64,000 nt of DNA from an uncultured Shewanella sp. (GTDB lineage Bacteria > Pseudomonadota > Gammaproteobacteria > Enterobacterales > Shewanellaceae), in NCBI RefSeq assembly GCF_947501225.1, contig NZ_CANMUW010000001.1:1-64000 (forward strand). Direction: 5' to 3'. The translations under genes and the position numbers were made by a program. Below are positions 20,696 to 31,855 of this stretch, one piece after another (position 1 is the stretch's first letter; every line of letters begins with the position of its first letter). The notes below the pieces were generated by a model, which did no database searches, was not told where the DNA came from, and saw only the letters and a program-made list of their open reading frames with translations.

Positions 20696-21580
20696 CTATT
20701 CCGGTTTATGTGCTTCAATCAAATTTCTGTCAATATTGTTTAGCTCACTCATTACGACCCGGTTACGGCCACTCTGCTTGGCCTGATAGAGGGCTTTGTC
20801 CGCTTTTTCAATCAAACAGTGACTGTTTTTACAATCGGGAGTCAGGCCGGCAACGCCCACACTTACTGTCACGGCTAAAGAGAGAGAGTCTTTGTCCGCC
20901 TCTTTGGGGAGCGTCAACACATAGTCTGCTACAAGGTGTCTGAGCCGTTCGGCCAGTTGATAGGAGGTTGATACCTGAGTGCGGGGCAGGATCACGACAA
21001 ACTCTTCACCTCCATAACGGGCGAGTACATCGGATTCTCTGATGGAACGTTTGAGTAGTTGCGCAATATATTTTAGTACCTGATCACCAATCTGATGCCC
21101 ATAACTGTCATTTATCTGTTTAAAGTGATCGATATCTATCAGGAAGATGGAGAGAGGGTGAGAGTAATTGATCGCTCTCTCTGTCTCATCATTGAGCCGA
21201 CGATCCAGATAGCGGCGGTTAAAGATCTCCATCAATGAATCGGTGATGTTTTCCTGTTTGAGGGCGTAGTTCTGCATGATATCCCTGGTGGTTCTGAGGG
21301 AAAGGCTGCAGACAACAAAGACAAAAATTGCCCCACCGAAGAAGATGATTGGCACAACCAGATCCAGTGGTTGAGTAAATTGAACCGAACTGAATTTTGC
21401 GTATACGATATAGCCTGCGATAAAGATCAGGATCAGCAGTATGAGAAAGCCCCAACTGTATCTCAGCCCTCCGGCAGGCAACTGCCGAAATATCTTCCAT
21501 ACCGGTGCAATCGCAATTGCCAGCAACAGAGCACCGGAGATAACGAGGCCACTTCCTAATACGGGTAAAATATCGTACAA
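20696..21580 (-). CDS. Membrane-bound diguanylate cyclase (GGDEF)
   Basis: The protein should make cyclic di-GMP from two GTP. The 294 residues comprise three N-terminal membrane segments within about the first 95 residues, a short linker, and a complete GGDEF domain. The active-site motif is RYGGEEF, and an RESD inhibitory I-site lies exactly five residues upstream, so product feedback is expected. There is no recognisable sensory domain beyond the membrane part. It is convergent with the chemoreceptor gene and stands alone. Confidence 0.93.
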   Translation of the reverse strand: MYDILPVLGSGLVISGALLLAIAIAPVWKIFRQLPAGGLRYSWGFLILLILIFIAGYIVYAKFSSVQFTQPLDLVVPIIFFGGAIFVFVVCSLSLRTTRDIMQNYALKQENITDSLMEIFNRRYLDRRLNDETERAINYSHPLSIFLIDIDHFKQINDSYGHQIGDQVLKYIAQLLKRSIRESDVLARYGGEEFVVILPRTQVSTSYQLAERLRHLVADYVLTLPKEADKDSLSLAVTVSVGVAGLTPDCKNSHCLIEKADKALYQAKQSGRNRVVMSELNNIDRNLIEAHKPE

Positions 21581-21758
21581 ATTGAGTCCTTAATCAGGTG
21601 CCACTTCAATCTGAAACACGCATAAATCCAGACGTGCCTTCAACATCGTCGTGGGTATCGTCCTTGGAACCGCAGAAAATATCCGGGACACAGATCTAGA
21701 ATATCAGATGGTCTAAGCAGAAAAGTGATGAGACTCAAAACTTGATCATTTTACTCAC

Positions 21759-21790
21759 AAATGTGACCGGTTATGTTAACCAGTCACATT
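21759..21790 (-). terminator. Hairpin downstream of lnt
   Basis: AATGTGAC and GTCACATT pair, with GGTTA/TTAACC extending the stem, about 55 bases after the lnt stop. The stem is strong but the following tract (TTTGTGAG on the minus strand) is weak, so it is only a probable terminator. Confidence 0.5.
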
Positions 21791-21844
21791 ATGAGTGAAG
21801 CTTGTTCGTCCTTAGGTGACTCAACTACTCCCGGATGCGGGAAG

Positions 21845-23386
21845 TTATGGTGTTTTAAACCTGCTCCGACCGAGTCCAAGCAGCAACAACAGGGCTGATA
21901 ATATCAGTACCGGCCACTGGCCCCAAAGAGCAAACAGGGTTTGACCTTTTACCAGCGGAATATCCGCCACAAGCACGCCCGACTCAAACTGAGGTAGTTT
22001 ATGAGTGATGTTCCCCATTTCGTCTACAACCGCTGTTAAGCCATTGTTGGTTGCGCGGACTAAGGGCCTGCCAAGTTCTATCGATCGCATCTGTGCGATC
22101 TCCATATGTTGTAAGGGACCGTTTGAGCTGCCAAACCAGGCATCGTTAGATACGGTCAGTAACAGCTCGGTGCCCTCATCCACATTTGCCCTGAGTTGCT
22201 CGGGAAATGCAATTTCGTAACAGATGGCGGGCGCTATCTGGTGTCCCAGGGCATCGAGGTTAGGTTGCCGGTACTCTCCACGGGCGAAAGAGGACATAGG
22301 TAGGTTGAAAAGCGGGGCTATCGGCCTGAGCAGCGTCTCGAATGGCACAAACTCCCCGATTGGAAGCAGGTGGTGTTTCTTAAACTCGTTGGTGCCATCG
22401 CCCTGGTAATCAGCTTGAGGTTGGATTTTTTCCTTGTGGTTCCCCAGAACAATTAAAGAGTTATAAAAACTATCCTGCTGGTGGCTGATGATGCCGGTAA
22501 TTATTGCGCTATGGTTTAGATTCGCGACCTTATTGGCATTATCGAGGAACTGTGAAACCATATATTCCGGTGCCGGAATTGCCGCTTCAGGCCAGATGAT
22601 AATATCAGCATCGAGTTCAGGCCTGGTCAGATCCATGTATTTACTCATCGTCGGCCAGAGCGCATCGGGCTCCCATTTCATACTCTGGGGGATGTTTCCC
22701 TGCACCAGCACGACTCTTACCGATTCTCCTTTGGGTTCGACTGATGAAGTAAGCGGAGCGAGATAAGTGGCAATGATTAGCAGGGGAATAATGATGGCTG
22801 CAGGTTTGAATCGTTTCTGCATACACAGAGCCAATGCTCCCGCCACAAGCATGCTAAGATAGCTCAACCCCAATGCGCCGACGACACCGGCGAGCGCCTT
22901 AACCGGTCCTTCGGTTTGTGAGTAGCCGGCCCATAACCAGGGGAAACCGGTTAACATCCAGCCTCTTACCCACTCGGTTAGCGTCCATAAGGCAGGAAAA
23001 ACAACCAGGTTTCTCAGCAGCGGTGCATCTGGTGCAATTTTTTGCATCAGGTAGCCGGTAATAGCCGGATAGAGCGCAAGGTAGAGGGCTAGAAGCGCCA
23101 TCAAACCAATCGATGCAATGAGGGGTAATCCGCCAAATTTGTCCATACTCACATGGACCCAGCTGATACCGACAGAGAAGCAGCCGAAACCAAAACTTAA
23201 CCAGTAAAAGAGTCCGGCTCTGGCAGACAGATTACGACTTTGATGTAGCGCAAATATCACGGCCATAAGATATATAGGCCATAAGGAGTAGGGAGCAAAA
23301 GCGAGCGCGGTACTGGCACCGGCAAGATATGCCAGCACCAGACGTATTTTTGAATGATGGGCGAATGCCCGAAGTTTATTCAGCAT
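21845..23386 (-). CDS. lnt: Apolipoprotein N-acyltransferase
   Basis: Lnt adds the third acyl chain to the N-terminal cysteine of lipoproteins at the inner membrane, which the Lol pathway needs (lolB is also in this window). The 513-residue protein has an N-terminal multi-helix membrane domain and a nitrilase-like periplasmic domain. The latter includes IIWPEAAIP (catalytic Glu), HHLLPIGEFVPFE (Lys region) and PAICYEIAFPE (catalytic Cys). I start at the ATG at 23386, which has GAGG upstream and lies 44 bases after corC. The frame is open further into corC to 23503, but those codons do not resemble Lnt. Confidence 0.95.
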   Translation of the reverse strand: MLNKLRAFAHHSKIRLVLAYLAGASTALAFAPYSLWPIYLMAVIFALHQSRNLSARAGLFYWLSFGFGCFSVGISWVHVSMDKFGGLPLIASIGLMALLALYLALYPAITGYLMQKIAPDAPLLRNLVVFPALWTLTEWVRGWMLTGFPWLWAGYSQTEGPVKALAGVVGALGLSYLSMLVAGALALCMQKRFKPAAIIIPLLIIATYLAPLTSSVEPKGESVRVVLVQGNIPQSMKWEPDALWPTMSKYMDLTRPELDADIIIWPEAAIPAPEYMVSQFLDNANKVANLNHSAIITGIISHQQDSFYNSLIVLGNHKEKIQPQADYQGDGTNEFKKHHLLPIGEFVPFETLLRPIAPLFNLPMSSFARGEYRQPNLDALGHQIAPAICYEIAFPEQLRANVDEGTELLLTVSNDAWFGSSNGPLQHMEIAQMRSIELGRPLVRATNNGLTAVVDEMGNITHKLPQFESGVLVADIPLVKGQTLFALWGQWPVLILSALLLLLGLGRSRFKTP

Positions 23387-23429
23387 TCCAGCCTCATCAT
23401 AAAACATCATTACCGTGTAAGAGTGTGAC

Positions 23430-24305
23430 TTATACTGTCTTCTCTTCGGTATTTGGATCGGGGAGCTTAACTCTGAGTTGTAGCAATCGGCGCGTATCGG
23501 CACTAATCACAGTAAATTCAATACCATCTATGCTCACCTTCTCATTACGCTCAGGAAGATGACCAAATGCATGGGAGACCAGGCCACCAACAGTATCGAA
23601 CTCCTCATCACTGAATTGAGTGTTAAACTCTTCGTTGAAATCCTCGATTGGTGTCAAGGCTTTGATCATATAGACCTGTTTGCTTACCTTACGGATCTCG
23701 GTCTCTTCAGCTGAGTCGTGATCGAACTCATCTTCGATCTCGCCGACAATCTCTTCGAGAATATCTTCGATGGTAACCAGGCCGGAAACTCCGCCATACT
23801 CATCTACGACTATCGCCATATGGTATCGCTGACAGCGGAACTCTTTTAGCAAAACATCGACACGTTTGCTTTCCGGTACAACGACAGCCGGACGGATCAC
23901 TTGTCCTAATGAGAAAGGCTCTTCGTTGTTTTTAAACCCATATTGAAGCAGGTCTTTGGCCAGTAAAATGCCTTCAATATGATCTTTATCTTCATTGACC
24001 ACGGGAAAGCGGGAGTGTGCCGAGCTAATCACCGTAGAGAGCAGCTCTGATACAGTGTTATCAATTTGAAGCGCCACGATCTGAGCTCTTGGGATCATGA
24101 TGTCCCGAACGCGGAGATCTGTCACCTCTAATACACCCTTGATCATTTCGCGGGTATCTTCAGAGATAACTTCACGCTGCTCAGCATCGTGTATTACATC
24201 AACAAGATCATCACGGCTTTGAGGTTCGCCCTGAAACAACTGGCTTACTTTTTCTAACCAGCCCTTTTTTTGGGCGCTGGTACTGGGGGGGATATCGTCA
24301 CTCAT
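23430..24305 (-). CDS. corC: Magnesium/cobalt efflux-type CBS protein CorC (YbeX)
   Basis: The 291-residue protein has an acidic N-terminal segment, a CBS pair at about residues 70-190 ([21 protein letters not shown]) and a CorC_HlyC domain at the C terminus ([13 protein letters not shown]). Family members bind nucleotides and have been linked to divalent-cation efflux and, in E. coli (YbeX), to ribosome metabolism. Its place between ybeY and lnt is conserved. No membrane domain is present. Confidence 0.93.
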   Translation of the reverse strand: MSDDIPPSTSAQKKGWLEKVSQLFQGEPQSRDDLVDVIHDAEQREVISEDTREMIKGVLEVTDLRVRDIMIPRAQIVALQIDNTVSELLSTVISSAHSRFPVVNEDKDHIEGILLAKDLLQYGFKNNEEPFSLGQVIRPAVVVPESKRVDVLLKEFRCQRYHMAIVVDEYGGVSGLVTIEDILEEIVGEIEDEFDHDSAEETEIRKVSKQVYMIKALTPIEDFNEEFNTQFSDEEFDTVGGLVSHAFGHLPERNEKVSIDGIEFTVISADTRRLLQLRVKLPDPNTEEKTV

Positions 24306-24330
24306 AGTCTTTCATGACCTTTACGGTCAA

Positions 24331-24807
24331 TTATTGCTCCTTATAAGGATTGTTAAAACCTAGGCTTTCAATGAGTTGAGTCTCTAGCGACTCCATCTCT
24401 ACCGCTTCGGCATCATTAATATGATCATACCCTAGCAGATGCAGACAACCATGTACAACCATGTGAGCCCAGTGGGCCTGCAGGGGTTTAGCTTGCTGTA
24501 TCGCTTCGCGTTCGACAACGGGGGCACAGATGATTAAATCGCCTAATAACGGAATCTCGACCTCCGGCGGTGCCTCGAAAGGAAAAGATAGCACATTTGT
24601 CGGCTTATCTTTCCCTCTGTATGTCGAGTTCAGCTCCTGACTCTCGGCTTCATCGACAACTCTTATGGTCAACTCCGCTTCTGTCATACTCTTTGGGAGT
24701 GCAGTGCGCACCCAAAGTTCAAAATTATCTTTACTCGGTAGCTGGTTATTCTCTATTGCCAGTTGCAGATCGAGATCTAACGCAACCTCAGTCTGGTTAG
24801 TGTTCAT
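24331..24807 (-). CDS. ybeY: Endoribonuclease YbeY (16S rRNA maturation)
   Basis: YbeY is a zinc-dependent RNase needed for 16S rRNA 3'-end maturation and ribosome quality control. The metal site [11 protein letters not shown], with its three histidines, is intact, preceded by TNVLSFPF and GDLIIC. I begin at the ATG at 24807 (MNTNQTEV), giving 158 residues. This start lies inside the phoH 3' end by 11 bases and has AAGGAA upstream. Codons further upstream belong to phoH sequence in another frame. Confidence 0.95.
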   Translation of the reverse strand: MNTNQTEVALDLDLQLAIENNQLPSKDNFELWVRTALPKSMTEAELTIRVVDEAESQELNSTYRGKDKPTNVLSFPFEAPPEVEIPLLGDLIICAPVVEREAIQQAKPLQAHWAHMVVHGCLHLLGYDHINDAEAVEMESLETQLIESLGFNNPYKEQ

Positions 24808-25840
24808 TTTCCGCTGTTCCTTGAAGTTTATACTGACTATCTTTCTTAGCCTTAGCCAGTTGAATACGTTGGTCATGCTCTTCATAGGCTTCGACGATTC
24901 TGGCTACCACCGGGTGTCGTACGACGTCCTGAGCCTGGAAGAAGTTAAAGCTGACCTCGTCGACCTCCCGTAATACCTCTATGGCATGACGCAGCCCCGA
25001 CTTCTGATTTTTAGGCAGATCGATCTGAGTGATATCACCGGTGATCACCGCACGAGAATTAAAACCGATACGGGTGAGAAACATCTTCATCTGCTCGACG
25101 GTCGTATTTTGGCTTTCATCCAGGATGATAAAGGCATCATTGAGTGTACGGCCACGCATGTAGGCCAGAGGGGCAACTTCGATGATGTTGCGCTCAATTA
25201 AGCGTTCAACCTTCTCAAAACCTAACATCTCAAACAGGGCGTCATAGAGCGGGCGCAGGTATGGGTCTACCTTCTGGCTGAGATCACCGGGAAGGAATCC
25301 CAATTTTTCACCGGCTTCGACGGCAGGCCTTGTCAGCAAAATACGACGAACCTCCTGATGTTCCAGGGCGTCGACAGCTGCCGCTACCGCCAGGTAGGTC
25401 TTACCCGTACCGGCGGGGCCGACTCCGAAGCTGATGTCGTGACGAACGATGTTGGCGACATAATCACTTTGATTCGGATTTCGTGGCTTGATGACGCCGC
25501 GCTTAGTCTTTATATAAAGCTCTTTGTCATCTCTGGGGGCTTCGGCTTCTAGTGCTACGGCTTCCTGAATGGCAAGGTGAACAGTATCTGGCTCAAGATC
25601 CGGAGTACTGCCTTTTATAGACTGAGTTTCCACATAAAGCGTTTTTAATAGGTTATTGACGATGAGGCAGTTTCTGGGTTGACCGACGATTTGAAAATGA
25701 TTATCCCGGTAGCTGATCTCTACACCGATTCGGCGTTCAAGTTGCTTGATATTGTCATCGAATGGCCCACACAGGGAGATTAATCGACGGGTGTCCGCTG
25801 GCTCCAGGTAGAGGTTCAGCGTGGTTAACTTGTTAGACAA
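24797..25840 (-). CDS. ybeZ: PhoH-like ATPase (YbeZ)
   Basis: This cytoplasmic P-loop ATPase of the PhoH family partners with YbeY in RNA metabolism. Walker A is GPAGTGKT and Walker B is [23 protein letters not shown] is a conserved C-terminal segment. The start is uncertain: TTG at 25840 has GGAG five bases upstream and gives [16 protein letters not shown], while another TTG at 25858 lacks a good site. The miaB-ybeZ-ybeY-corC-lnt order is standard. Confidence 0.93.
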   Translation of the reverse strand: MSNKLTTLNLYLEPADTRRLISLCGPFDDNIKQLERRIGVEISYRDNHFQIVGQPRNCLIVNNLLKTLYVETQSIKGSTPDLEPDTVHLAIQEAVALEAEAPRDDKELYIKTKRGVIKPRNPNQSDYVANIVRHDISFGVGPAGTGKTYLAVAAAVDALEHQEVRRILLTRPAVEAGEKLGFLPGDLSQKVDPYLRPLYDALFEMLGFEKVERLIERNIIEVAPLAYMRGRTLNDAFIILDESQNTTVEQMKMFLTRIGFNSRAVITGDITQIDLPKNQKSGLRHAIEVLREVDEVSFNFFQAQDVVRHPVVARIVEAYEEHDQRIQLAKAKKDSQYKLQGTAENEH

Positions 25841-25944
25841 AATAACTCCAATTAGCAATTGTCATCTGCTTTCTATATCCACAGTTTACGAGTCAACACG
25901 AAGAAATGCTAACGGAATTTATCAATAGGTAAACTGTTGTAAGC

Positions 25945-25974
25945 TAAAAAAGGCGGCATTAAGATGCCGCCTTA
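25945..25974 (-). terminator. Terminator of miaB
   Basis: AAGGCGGCAT and ATGCCGCCTT form a 10-bp stem. On the minus strand the hairpin is followed by TTTTTT, 18 bases after the miaB stop. Confidence 0.85.
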
Positions 25975-25991
25975 GAACAAGCTCTCAGGAG

Positions 25992-27416
25992 TTAGGGGAT
26001 ATATTGAGTCACACCTAAATCATCATCCTGCTTATGTTTGGCAAGAATGTCAGATGGTCTGAGTGAGCGGCGAAGGTCCATCTCATCTTCTCCGCGAACA
26101 AAGACGCCGCGTAGCGAGTTTGTGTACACATCGACAATTTCAACATCGACGAAGCTGCCGATATGCTTAGGGTCGGCTTCGAAGTTTACGACACGACTGG
26201 TTTCGGTGCGGCCTCTCAGCTCCATCGGGTTCTTAACCGAAGGGCCTTCCACTAAAATGCGCTGTACCGTTCCAAGCATTTGGCGACTGTAGCGCATCGC
26301 TTGCTGAGTGATTCGGTCCTGCAGAATAGCTAAGCGCTCTTTCTTTTCATCTAAGCTAACATCATCGGGGAGATCGGAAGCCGGGGTGCCAGGACGGGCA
26401 CTGTAGATGAAACTGAAGCTGTGATCGAACTGAACATCTTCAATAAGCTTCATTGTATCGGCGAAGTCCTGCTTGGTCTCACCGGGGAAACCAATAATAA
26501 AGTCGGAGCTTATCTGAATGTCGGGACGTGCTTTTCTCAGGCGTCGGATAATAGACTTATATTCGATTGCCATGTGTCCACGTTTCATCTGAGTCAGAAT
26601 GCGATCTGAACCGGACTGTACCGGCAGGTGAAGGAAGCTGACCAGCTCTGGGGTATCTTCATAGACATCGATGATATCCTGAGTAAACTCAATTGGATGA
26701 CTGGTGGTAAACCTGAGTCTGTCGATGCCGTCAATCGCAGCAACGTAACGGAGCAACTCTGCAAATGTACAGATCTCATCGTCATGGGTTGCGCCACGGT
26801 AAGCATTAACGTTTTGTCCAAGCAGGTTTACTTCACGTACACCTTGCTCTGCCAGCTGAGCAATCTCGAGAATAATATCATCGAGAGGGCGGCTGACCTC
26901 TTCGCCTCGTGTATATGGAACAACACAGAAAGAGCAGTATTTACTGCAACCTTCCATGATAGAAACAAAAGCCGTCGGACCGTCGGCACGTGGCTCGGGC
27001 AGTCTGTCAAACTTTTCAATTTCCGGGAAGCTGATATCGATAACAGCCTTTCCGCCGTCTCTAATCTGATCGATCATCTCAGGTAGACGGTGCAGTGTCT
27101 GTGGGCCAAAGATCAGGTCGACACACTGAGCGCGCTCCTTGATCACTTTTCCCTCTTGGGATGCTACGCATCCACCAACCCCAATGATTAGATCGGGATT
27201 CTTATCTTTAAGTGTTTTCCAGCGTCCAAGTTGGTGGAACACCTTTTCCTGGGCTTTTTCACGGATAGAGCAAGTATTCAGTAGCAGTACATCTGCCTCG
27301 GTTGCTTCATCGGTTAAGGTATAGCCTTCGTACTCGTCCATCAGGTCAGCCATCTTAGATGAGTCATACTCATTCATTTGACAGCCCCAGGTTTTAATAT
27401 GGAGTTTTTTACTCAT
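25992..27416 (-). CDS. miaB: tRNA-2-methylthio-N6-dimethylallyladenosine synthase
   Basis: MiaB adds a methylthio group to i6A37 of tRNAs that read codons beginning with U. The 474-residue protein has the N-terminal methylthiotransferase domain with three cluster cysteines (TWGCQMN, LNTCSIR, GVGGCVA). A radical-SAM site ([15 protein letters not shown]) and a C-terminal TRAM domain follow. It reads away from ubiF, as in E. coli, with a small secreted-protein gene between the two. Confidence 0.97.
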   Translation of the reverse strand: MSKKLHIKTWGCQMNEYDSSKMADLMDEYEGYTLTDEATEADVLLLNTCSIREKAQEKVFHQLGRWKTLKDKNPDLIIGVGGCVASQEGKVIKERAQCVDLIFGPQTLHRLPEMIDQIRDGGKAVIDISFPEIEKFDRLPEPRADGPTAFVSIMEGCSKYCSFCVVPYTRGEEVSRPLDDIILEIAQLAEQGVREVNLLGQNVNAYRGATHDDEICTFAELLRYVAAIDGIDRLRFTTSHPIEFTQDIIDVYEDTPELVSFLHLPVQSGSDRILTQMKRGHMAIEYKSIIRRLRKARPDIQISSDFIIGFPGETKQDFADTMKLIEDVQFDHSFSFIYSARPGTPASDLPDDVSLDEKKERLAILQDRITQQAMRYSRQMLGTVQRILVEGPSVKNPMELRGRTETSRVVNFEADPKHIGSFVDVEIVDVYTNSLRGVFVRGEDEMDLRRSLRPSDILAKHKQDDDLGVTQYIP

Positions 27417-27511
27417 CAGTTTGCGTCACTCTTGGAACCACGGGAAAAATAGCGCGACATTTTACCTCTTGAGTAACCCAGTGGCTAGCTTTTGCACTTT
27501 TTTATTCCAAA

Positions 27512-27829
27512 TCATTCTGAATTCGACTCCTGACTATCGATAATATCTGTCGAATAGGGGGTGACCCAGGCCGTCATCTGCAGATGAGACTTGGCCATCT
27601 GCTGTGAACTTGCCCGTGCCTGAGTGTAGATATCCGTCTCAATTTGACTTCTGAAGTTGGACAATATTTCCGTAGTGTATTGATATAGGGCATAATCGAA
27701 AGGAGACCTATAGGTTACAGTGATCACCTCAATGCCCTCATTGACTGTGGTGCCTTGGGTTGTTTCGGCTAATGAAGTCTGAGGTACAAGACTGATTGCC
27801 AGCAGGGTCGCAGATAGGGTTAGTTTCAT
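27512..27829 (-). CDS. Small hypothetical periplasmic protein
   Basis: I do not recognise this family. The 105-residue product starts with a clear signal peptide (MKLTLSATLLAISLVPQTSL, cleavage near SLAE). The mature part of about 85 residues is polar, with a tyrosine-rich stretch (ALYQYTTEILSNF) and a helix that could pair, and has no cysteines. It sits between miaB and ubiF, a position usually empty in Enterobacteria. An ATG at 27844 would add five residues before the signal peptide. Confidence 0.7.
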   Translation of the reverse strand: MKLTLSATLLAISLVPQTSLAETTQGTTVNEGIEVITVTYRSPFDYALYQYTTEILSNFRSQIETDIYTQARASSQQMAKSHLQMTAWVTPYSTDIIDSQESNSE

Positions 27830-28125
27830 AATATTCTCACTCATTCCATTGGTTTCTATTTGAAGACTGAGTGTAGGGGAAGAAGCTGTATTAAAATTGT
27901 ACTGTTTGTAAGCAGGTGTGAGTCAAAGTACGCACAGCAACATTTATATACTTATTTTAATAGTCTCGAAATGCTTATCGCTTCCGGGAAAACTTTTTGA
28001 GCGGTTAATGCCTACTATCTGCTGTCATTTCAGGCTCAATAATGGCGCAAGATAGCTTCTCGTGTGGATTTATAGAAAGGGCTCTCAGCTTCACTTGGGC
28101 CAGATAATAGATTAAGAAAAATTGT

Positions 28126-29334
28126 ATGGATGAAACCGTGGTAAGTCAGTCGCAAGTAAAAGCTATAAAAAAAGATGTTGTTATCGTTGGCGGTGGCATG
28201 GTTGGGGCCGCCTCTGCTCTGGGGTTAGCGCAACTTGGACTCAATGTTGCGGTTGTGGAAGCGTTTGAGCCGACTCCATATAGTAGTGAGCAACCAGTCG
28301 ATATCAGAGTGTCGGCGGTGAGCCTGGCATCGGAACAGTTATTAGAACGTTTGGGGGCGCTTAAGCGTCTGAGTTCGATGCGACGAGCCCCATACCTTGG
28401 GTTGGAGACCTGGGAGTTAGATGGTTTCATCACTCGGTTTCATGCGCAGCAGGTTGGAGTCTCTCATCTGGGGCATATTGTTGAAAACCGTCTGATACAA
28501 CTGGCGCTTTGGGAGCAGTTTGATTCATACGATAATATTGAACTTCTCTGTCCGGCAAAGGTTAAGCTGTTTACTCGTCATGAAGAGGGAGTCAGAGTCA
28601 CCTTAGACAATGGTGTCACGCTGGATAGCAGATTACTGGTCGGTGCCGATGGAGCCAACTCACAGGTCAGAAGTTGGGCCGGAATAGGCCTGACCGGCTG
28701 GGATTACGCACAATCGGCGATGTTGATAAATATTAAGACCGATTGCCCGCAACAGGATGTCACCTGGCAACAGTTTACTCCTCAGGGGCCTCGCTCTCTC
28801 CTGCCATTGCCGGGGAATCATGCTTCTCTGGTTTGGTATGACGATGCGAGTCGTATCGCGCAGTTAACGCAACTGAGCAATACGGCGCTGGCTCAACAGA
28901 TAAAGTTGCACTTTCCAGACCGCCTGGACAGGGAATTTGAGGTGTTGCAAAAAGGCAGTTTTAAACTGACGCGGCGCCATGCACAATCCTATTATCGCGA
29001 TAACCTGGTTATCCTGGGGGATGCGGCGCATACCATCAACCCACTCGCAGGCCAGGGAGTTAACATAGGTTTTAAAGATGTAGATGCATTGATATCTACT
29101 GTTTCGCGAGCAATGAGTAAAGGTGAACCTTGGTGGGAAGAGGCTGCATTGCGCTCGTATCAGCAGAGTCGTTATAAAGATAACCAACTGATGATGTCTG
29201 CGATGGACCTCTTCTATGCCGGATTCAGCAATGAACTATTGCCGTTAAAGTTACTTCGAAATGCTGCATTAAAAGTTGCCGATATTGACTCCCCGGTTAA
29301 GAAGTATGTATTAAAGTATGCGTTAGGCTTGTAG
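28126..29334 (+). CDS. ubiF: 3-demethoxyubiquinol 3-hydroxylase (FAD monooxygenase)
   Basis: UbiF hydroxylates C6 of the ubiquinone ring using FAD, NAD(P)H and oxygen in late ubiquinone synthesis. The 402-residue protein has the Rossmann GGGMVGAASALGLA dinucleotide motif, the mid-domain GADGANSQVR and the FAD-ribityl motif GDAAHTINPLAGQGVN. Closing residues KYALGL are identical to E. coli UbiF. The divergent arrangement with miaB also matches E. coli, which separates it from the related UbiH and UbiI. Confidence 0.93.
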   Translation: MDETVVSQSQVKAIKKDVVIVGGGMVGAASALGLAQLGLNVAVVEAFEPTPYSSEQPVDIRVSAVSLASEQLLERLGALKRLSSMRRAPYLGLETWELDGFITRFHAQQVGVSHLGHIVENRLIQLALWEQFDSYDNIELLCPAKVKLFTRHEEGVRVTLDNGVTLDSRLLVGADGANSQVRSWAGIGLTGWDYAQSAMLINIKTDCPQQDVTWQQFTPQGPRSLLPLPGNHASLVWYDDASRIAQLTQLSNTALAQQIKLHFPDRLDREFEVLQKGSFKLTRRHAQSYYRDNLVILGDAAHTINPLAGQGVNIGFKDVDALISTVSRAMSKGEPWWEEAALRSYQQSRYKDNQLMMSAMDLFYAGFSNELLPLKLLRNAALKVADIDSPVKKYVLKYALGL

Positions 29335-29368
29335 TTGCCCCCCCACTAATTGCCAAAAGTGACAGTTC

Positions 29369-29399
29369 AGCCATCGAAGAGGTTCTATTATCGATGGCT
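29369..29399 (+). terminator. Hairpin after ubiF
   Basis: AGCCATCGA pairs with TCGATGGCT 35 bases after the ubiF stop. A pyrimidine-rich tract with a run of seven Ts follows about a dozen bases later, so it is a weak or atypical terminator. Confidence 0.45.
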
Positions 29400-29536
29400 C
29401 CTTCCCCTTCTTTTTTTACCTATACTCCGTGAATCAGAACAATTTTGCTCATTATTTGTTGAGTCGGGCATTGAGTGTTAAAATGCCGCGTTTTTCTTTA
29501 TGACAACTTCACTCGCTGAATGAAAGAATAGGCTAA

Positions 29537-30121
29537 ATGAGTAACATTAAACTGATAGTTGGGCTTGCAAACCCAGGCGATAAATATGCACAAACCAGGC
29601 ACAATGCGGGAGCCTGGTATGTACAGGAGTTAGCGAGAGTGTGTGGTGCCACGCTTGTCGCTGACAGCAAATATTATGGGTTGACGGCAAGAGTGACTTT
29701 GCATGGGAAAGATGTTCGACTATTGATCCCAAGTACGTTTATGAACCTGAGTGGTAAGTCGGTTGGTGCTTTGGCAAACTTTTTCCGTATCGAGCCCGAA
29801 GAGATTTTGGTTGCACATGATGAGCTCGATATGCAGCCGGGGGTGGCCAAGTTTAAACTTGGTGGTGGTCATGGCGGCCATAATGGGCTGAAAGATATCA
29901 TAGCAAAACTTGCCAATAATAAAGGTTTCTATCGACTCAGGATCGGTATCGGTCATCCGGGGGATAAGAATCAGGTAAGTAATTATGTGTTAGGTAAAGC
30001 ACCTGCATCGGAGCAGACTCAGATAGAAGCGGCTGTCGACGAAGCCGTAAGGTCTACTGAGTTACTGTTTAATGAAGATATGTCGAAAGCGATGCACAGG
30101 TTACATTCGTTTAAGGGCTAA
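29537..30121 (+). CDS. pth: Peptidyl-tRNA hydrolase
   Basis: Pth releases stalled peptidyl-tRNAs by cleaving the ester bond. The 194-residue protein has the catalytic histidine in TRHNAGAW (H22), the FMNLSGKSV segment, [11 protein letters not shown] with the conserved Asp, and [13 protein letters not shown]. It is followed by ychF in the same orientation, a pairing conserved from E. coli to Shewanella and reflecting shared ties to translation. Confidence 0.97.
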   Translation: MSNIKLIVGLANPGDKYAQTRHNAGAWYVQELARVCGATLVADSKYYGLTARVTLHGKDVRLLIPSTFMNLSGKSVGALANFFRIEPEEILVAHDELDMQPGVAKFKLGGGHGGHNGLKDIIAKLANNKGFYRLRIGIGHPGDKNQVSNYVLGKAPASEQTQIEAAVDEAVRSTELLFNEDMSKAMHRLHSFKG

Positions 30122-30286
30122 TTTCTGTAAGACACAACTCCCCGGCGTTGTTTTTCGATGCCGGTTGTTGGGCAAAATGAGTTAGTGCACCAGTTTAAAA
30201 ATTGATGAAGCGGCATAGCGCGGCTTTAATAAGAACTTTACCGGCAGTGATACTGCTGGTTTACTATTGATATTAAAGGTAAAAAT

Positions 30287-31378
30287 ATGGGTTTTAAATG
30301 TGGCATCGTGGGCTTGCCAAACGTAGGTAAATCAACGTTATTTAATGCATTAACTAAGGCCGGCATCGAAGCGTCAAACTTCCCGTTCTGTACTATTGAG
30401 CCTAATACAGGTGTGGTTCCTGTACCCGATTCACGTCTGGATGCTTTGGCTGAGATCGTAAATCCGGAGCGTATTTTACCTACCACAATGGAATTTGTTG
30501 ATATCGCCGGTTTAGTTGCCGGTGCATCAAAAGGTGAAGGTCTGGGTAATAAATTCCTGGCCAATATCCGTGAAACCGACGCTATCGGGCATGTAGTACG
30601 TTGTTTCGAAGATGACAACATCGTTCACGTGGCTAACCAGGTTTCGCCTGTTGCCGATATCGAAGTGATTAACACCGAGCTTGCTTTAGCGGATCTCGAC
30701 TCTTGTGAGCGTGCTATTACCCGTCAGGCAAAGCGAGCTAAAGGCGGCGATAAAGATGCCAAGTTCGAGGTGTCTGTACTGGAGAAGATGCGTCCGGTGC
30801 TGGACGAAGGGCATATGCTGCGATCAATGGACCTCTCTAAAGAGGAGCTTGCGGCCGTAGCATACCTGAACTTCCTGACACTCAAGCCAACCATGTATAT
30901 TGCCAACGTGTCTGAAGATGGTTTCGAAGATAATCCACATCTAGATGCAGTTCGTGAAGTCGCAGCGCAAGAGAATGCCGTCGTTGTTGCCGTTTGTGCA
31001 GCAATCGAATCTGAACTGGCTGAGATGGACGCCGAAGATCGTGAAGAGTTTATGGCAGATCTGGGTCTCGATGAGCCTGGCCTGGATCGCGTGATCCGTG
31101 CCGGTTACGATCTACTGACGCTACAAACTTACTTTACTGCCGGTGTGAAAGAGGTTCGTGCCTGGACCGTTCCGGTTGGAGCGAGTGCCCCTCAGGCTGC
31201 CGGCGTTATTCACACCGACTTCGAACGTGGATTCATCCGTGCTCAGGTGATGGCCTATGATGACTTCATCACATATAAGGGTGAGGCTGGTGCCAAGGAA
31301 GCGGGTAAGTTACGCGTAGAAGGTAAGACATATATAGTTAAAGATGGCGATGTGATGCATTTCCTGTTTAATGTATAA
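30287..31378 (+). CDS. ychF: Redox-regulated ATPase YchF (OLA1 family)
   Basis: YchF is an Obg-family P-loop protein that binds ATP rather than GTP and associates with ribosomes and stress responses. The 363-residue protein has G1 GLPNVGKST, the switch segment [16 protein letters not shown], a coiled-coil insertion, and the C-terminal TGS domain ([21 protein letters not shown]). Start at ATG 30287 is preceded by AAAGGTAAAAAT. Confidence 0.97.
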   Translation: MGFKCGIVGLPNVGKSTLFNALTKAGIEASNFPFCTIEPNTGVVPVPDSRLDALAEIVNPERILPTTMEFVDIAGLVAGASKGEGLGNKFLANIRETDAIGHVVRCFEDDNIVHVANQVSPVADIEVINTELALADLDSCERAITRQAKRAKGGDKDAKFEVSVLEKMRPVLDEGHMLRSMDLSKEELAAVAYLNFLTLKPTMYIANVSEDGFEDNPHLDAVREVAAQENAVVVAVCAAIESELAEMDAEDREEFMADLGLDEPGLDRVIRAGYDLLTLQTYFTAGVKEVRAWTVPVGASAPQAAGVIHTDFERGFIRAQVMAYDDFITYKGEAGAKEAGKLRVEGKTYIVKDGDVMHFLFNV

Positions 31379-31428
31379 GTTATCTTCACAGGCCTGCTAT
31401 AGATAGTTGTTGGCAGTGCGAGAGGATT

Positions 31429-31461
31429 AAGTGGCTCAATTGAAAAATTGGGCCACTTTTT
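31429..31461 (+). terminator. Terminator of ychF
   Basis: AAGTGGCTCAAT pairs with ATTGGGCCACTT and continues into TTTTTG. Confidence 0.8.
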
Positions 31462-31787
31462 GTTTCTGGCTACTGACTTTAGCTTGTCAGGCTATTCGAT
31501 GAATAGGCTGTAGCAACCGATATTCCTCCCCCTGATGGTCACTAAGACAGCAATTGAAGCGGGAGGTGATAAAGTTACTGCTAGGTTGATGAGTATTTCG
31601 AAGTTCGCAGGACTCGAGCCAACCTCTTTTTAGACGCTTTAGACTTTTAAATAGCGATTTTTTCGCCCCTGATAACGCTGTTTCACTGCATATATTGAGG
31701 AGAATAGGCTATATTTGTGCATCAGGTGCTCACTTTGGTGAACTTATAGCCGAACAAGTGAATTAGTTTAAAATAGAGAAAAAAAGC

Positions 31788-31831
31788 GGTTGACCTCAAT
31801 ACTCCGAATAAGCATAATACGCCCCGTTCCT
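31788..31831 (+). promoter_or_regulatory. Probable promoter of the tRNA array
   Basis: A TTGACC box at about 31791 and a CATAATAC box at about 31813 are spaced about 17 bases apart. They are followed by a G+C-rich GCCCCG discriminator, about 25-30 bases before the first tRNA. The layout fits a sigma-70 stringently controlled stable-RNA promoter. It was assigned by eye. Confidence 0.55.
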
Positions 31832-31855
31832 CACCAAGAGGGACGCAGAAACGAT

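Larger units (their letters stand above)
31379..31855. other. Intergenic region between ychF and the tRNA array
   Basis: No gene is supported. After the ychF terminator the sequence is AT-rich. The tRNA promoter probably lies at about 31785-31830, where TTGACC and, 17 bases on, a TAATAC-like box occur shortly before GCCCCG. That GC-rich discriminator is typical of stable-RNA promoters. Confidence 0.5.
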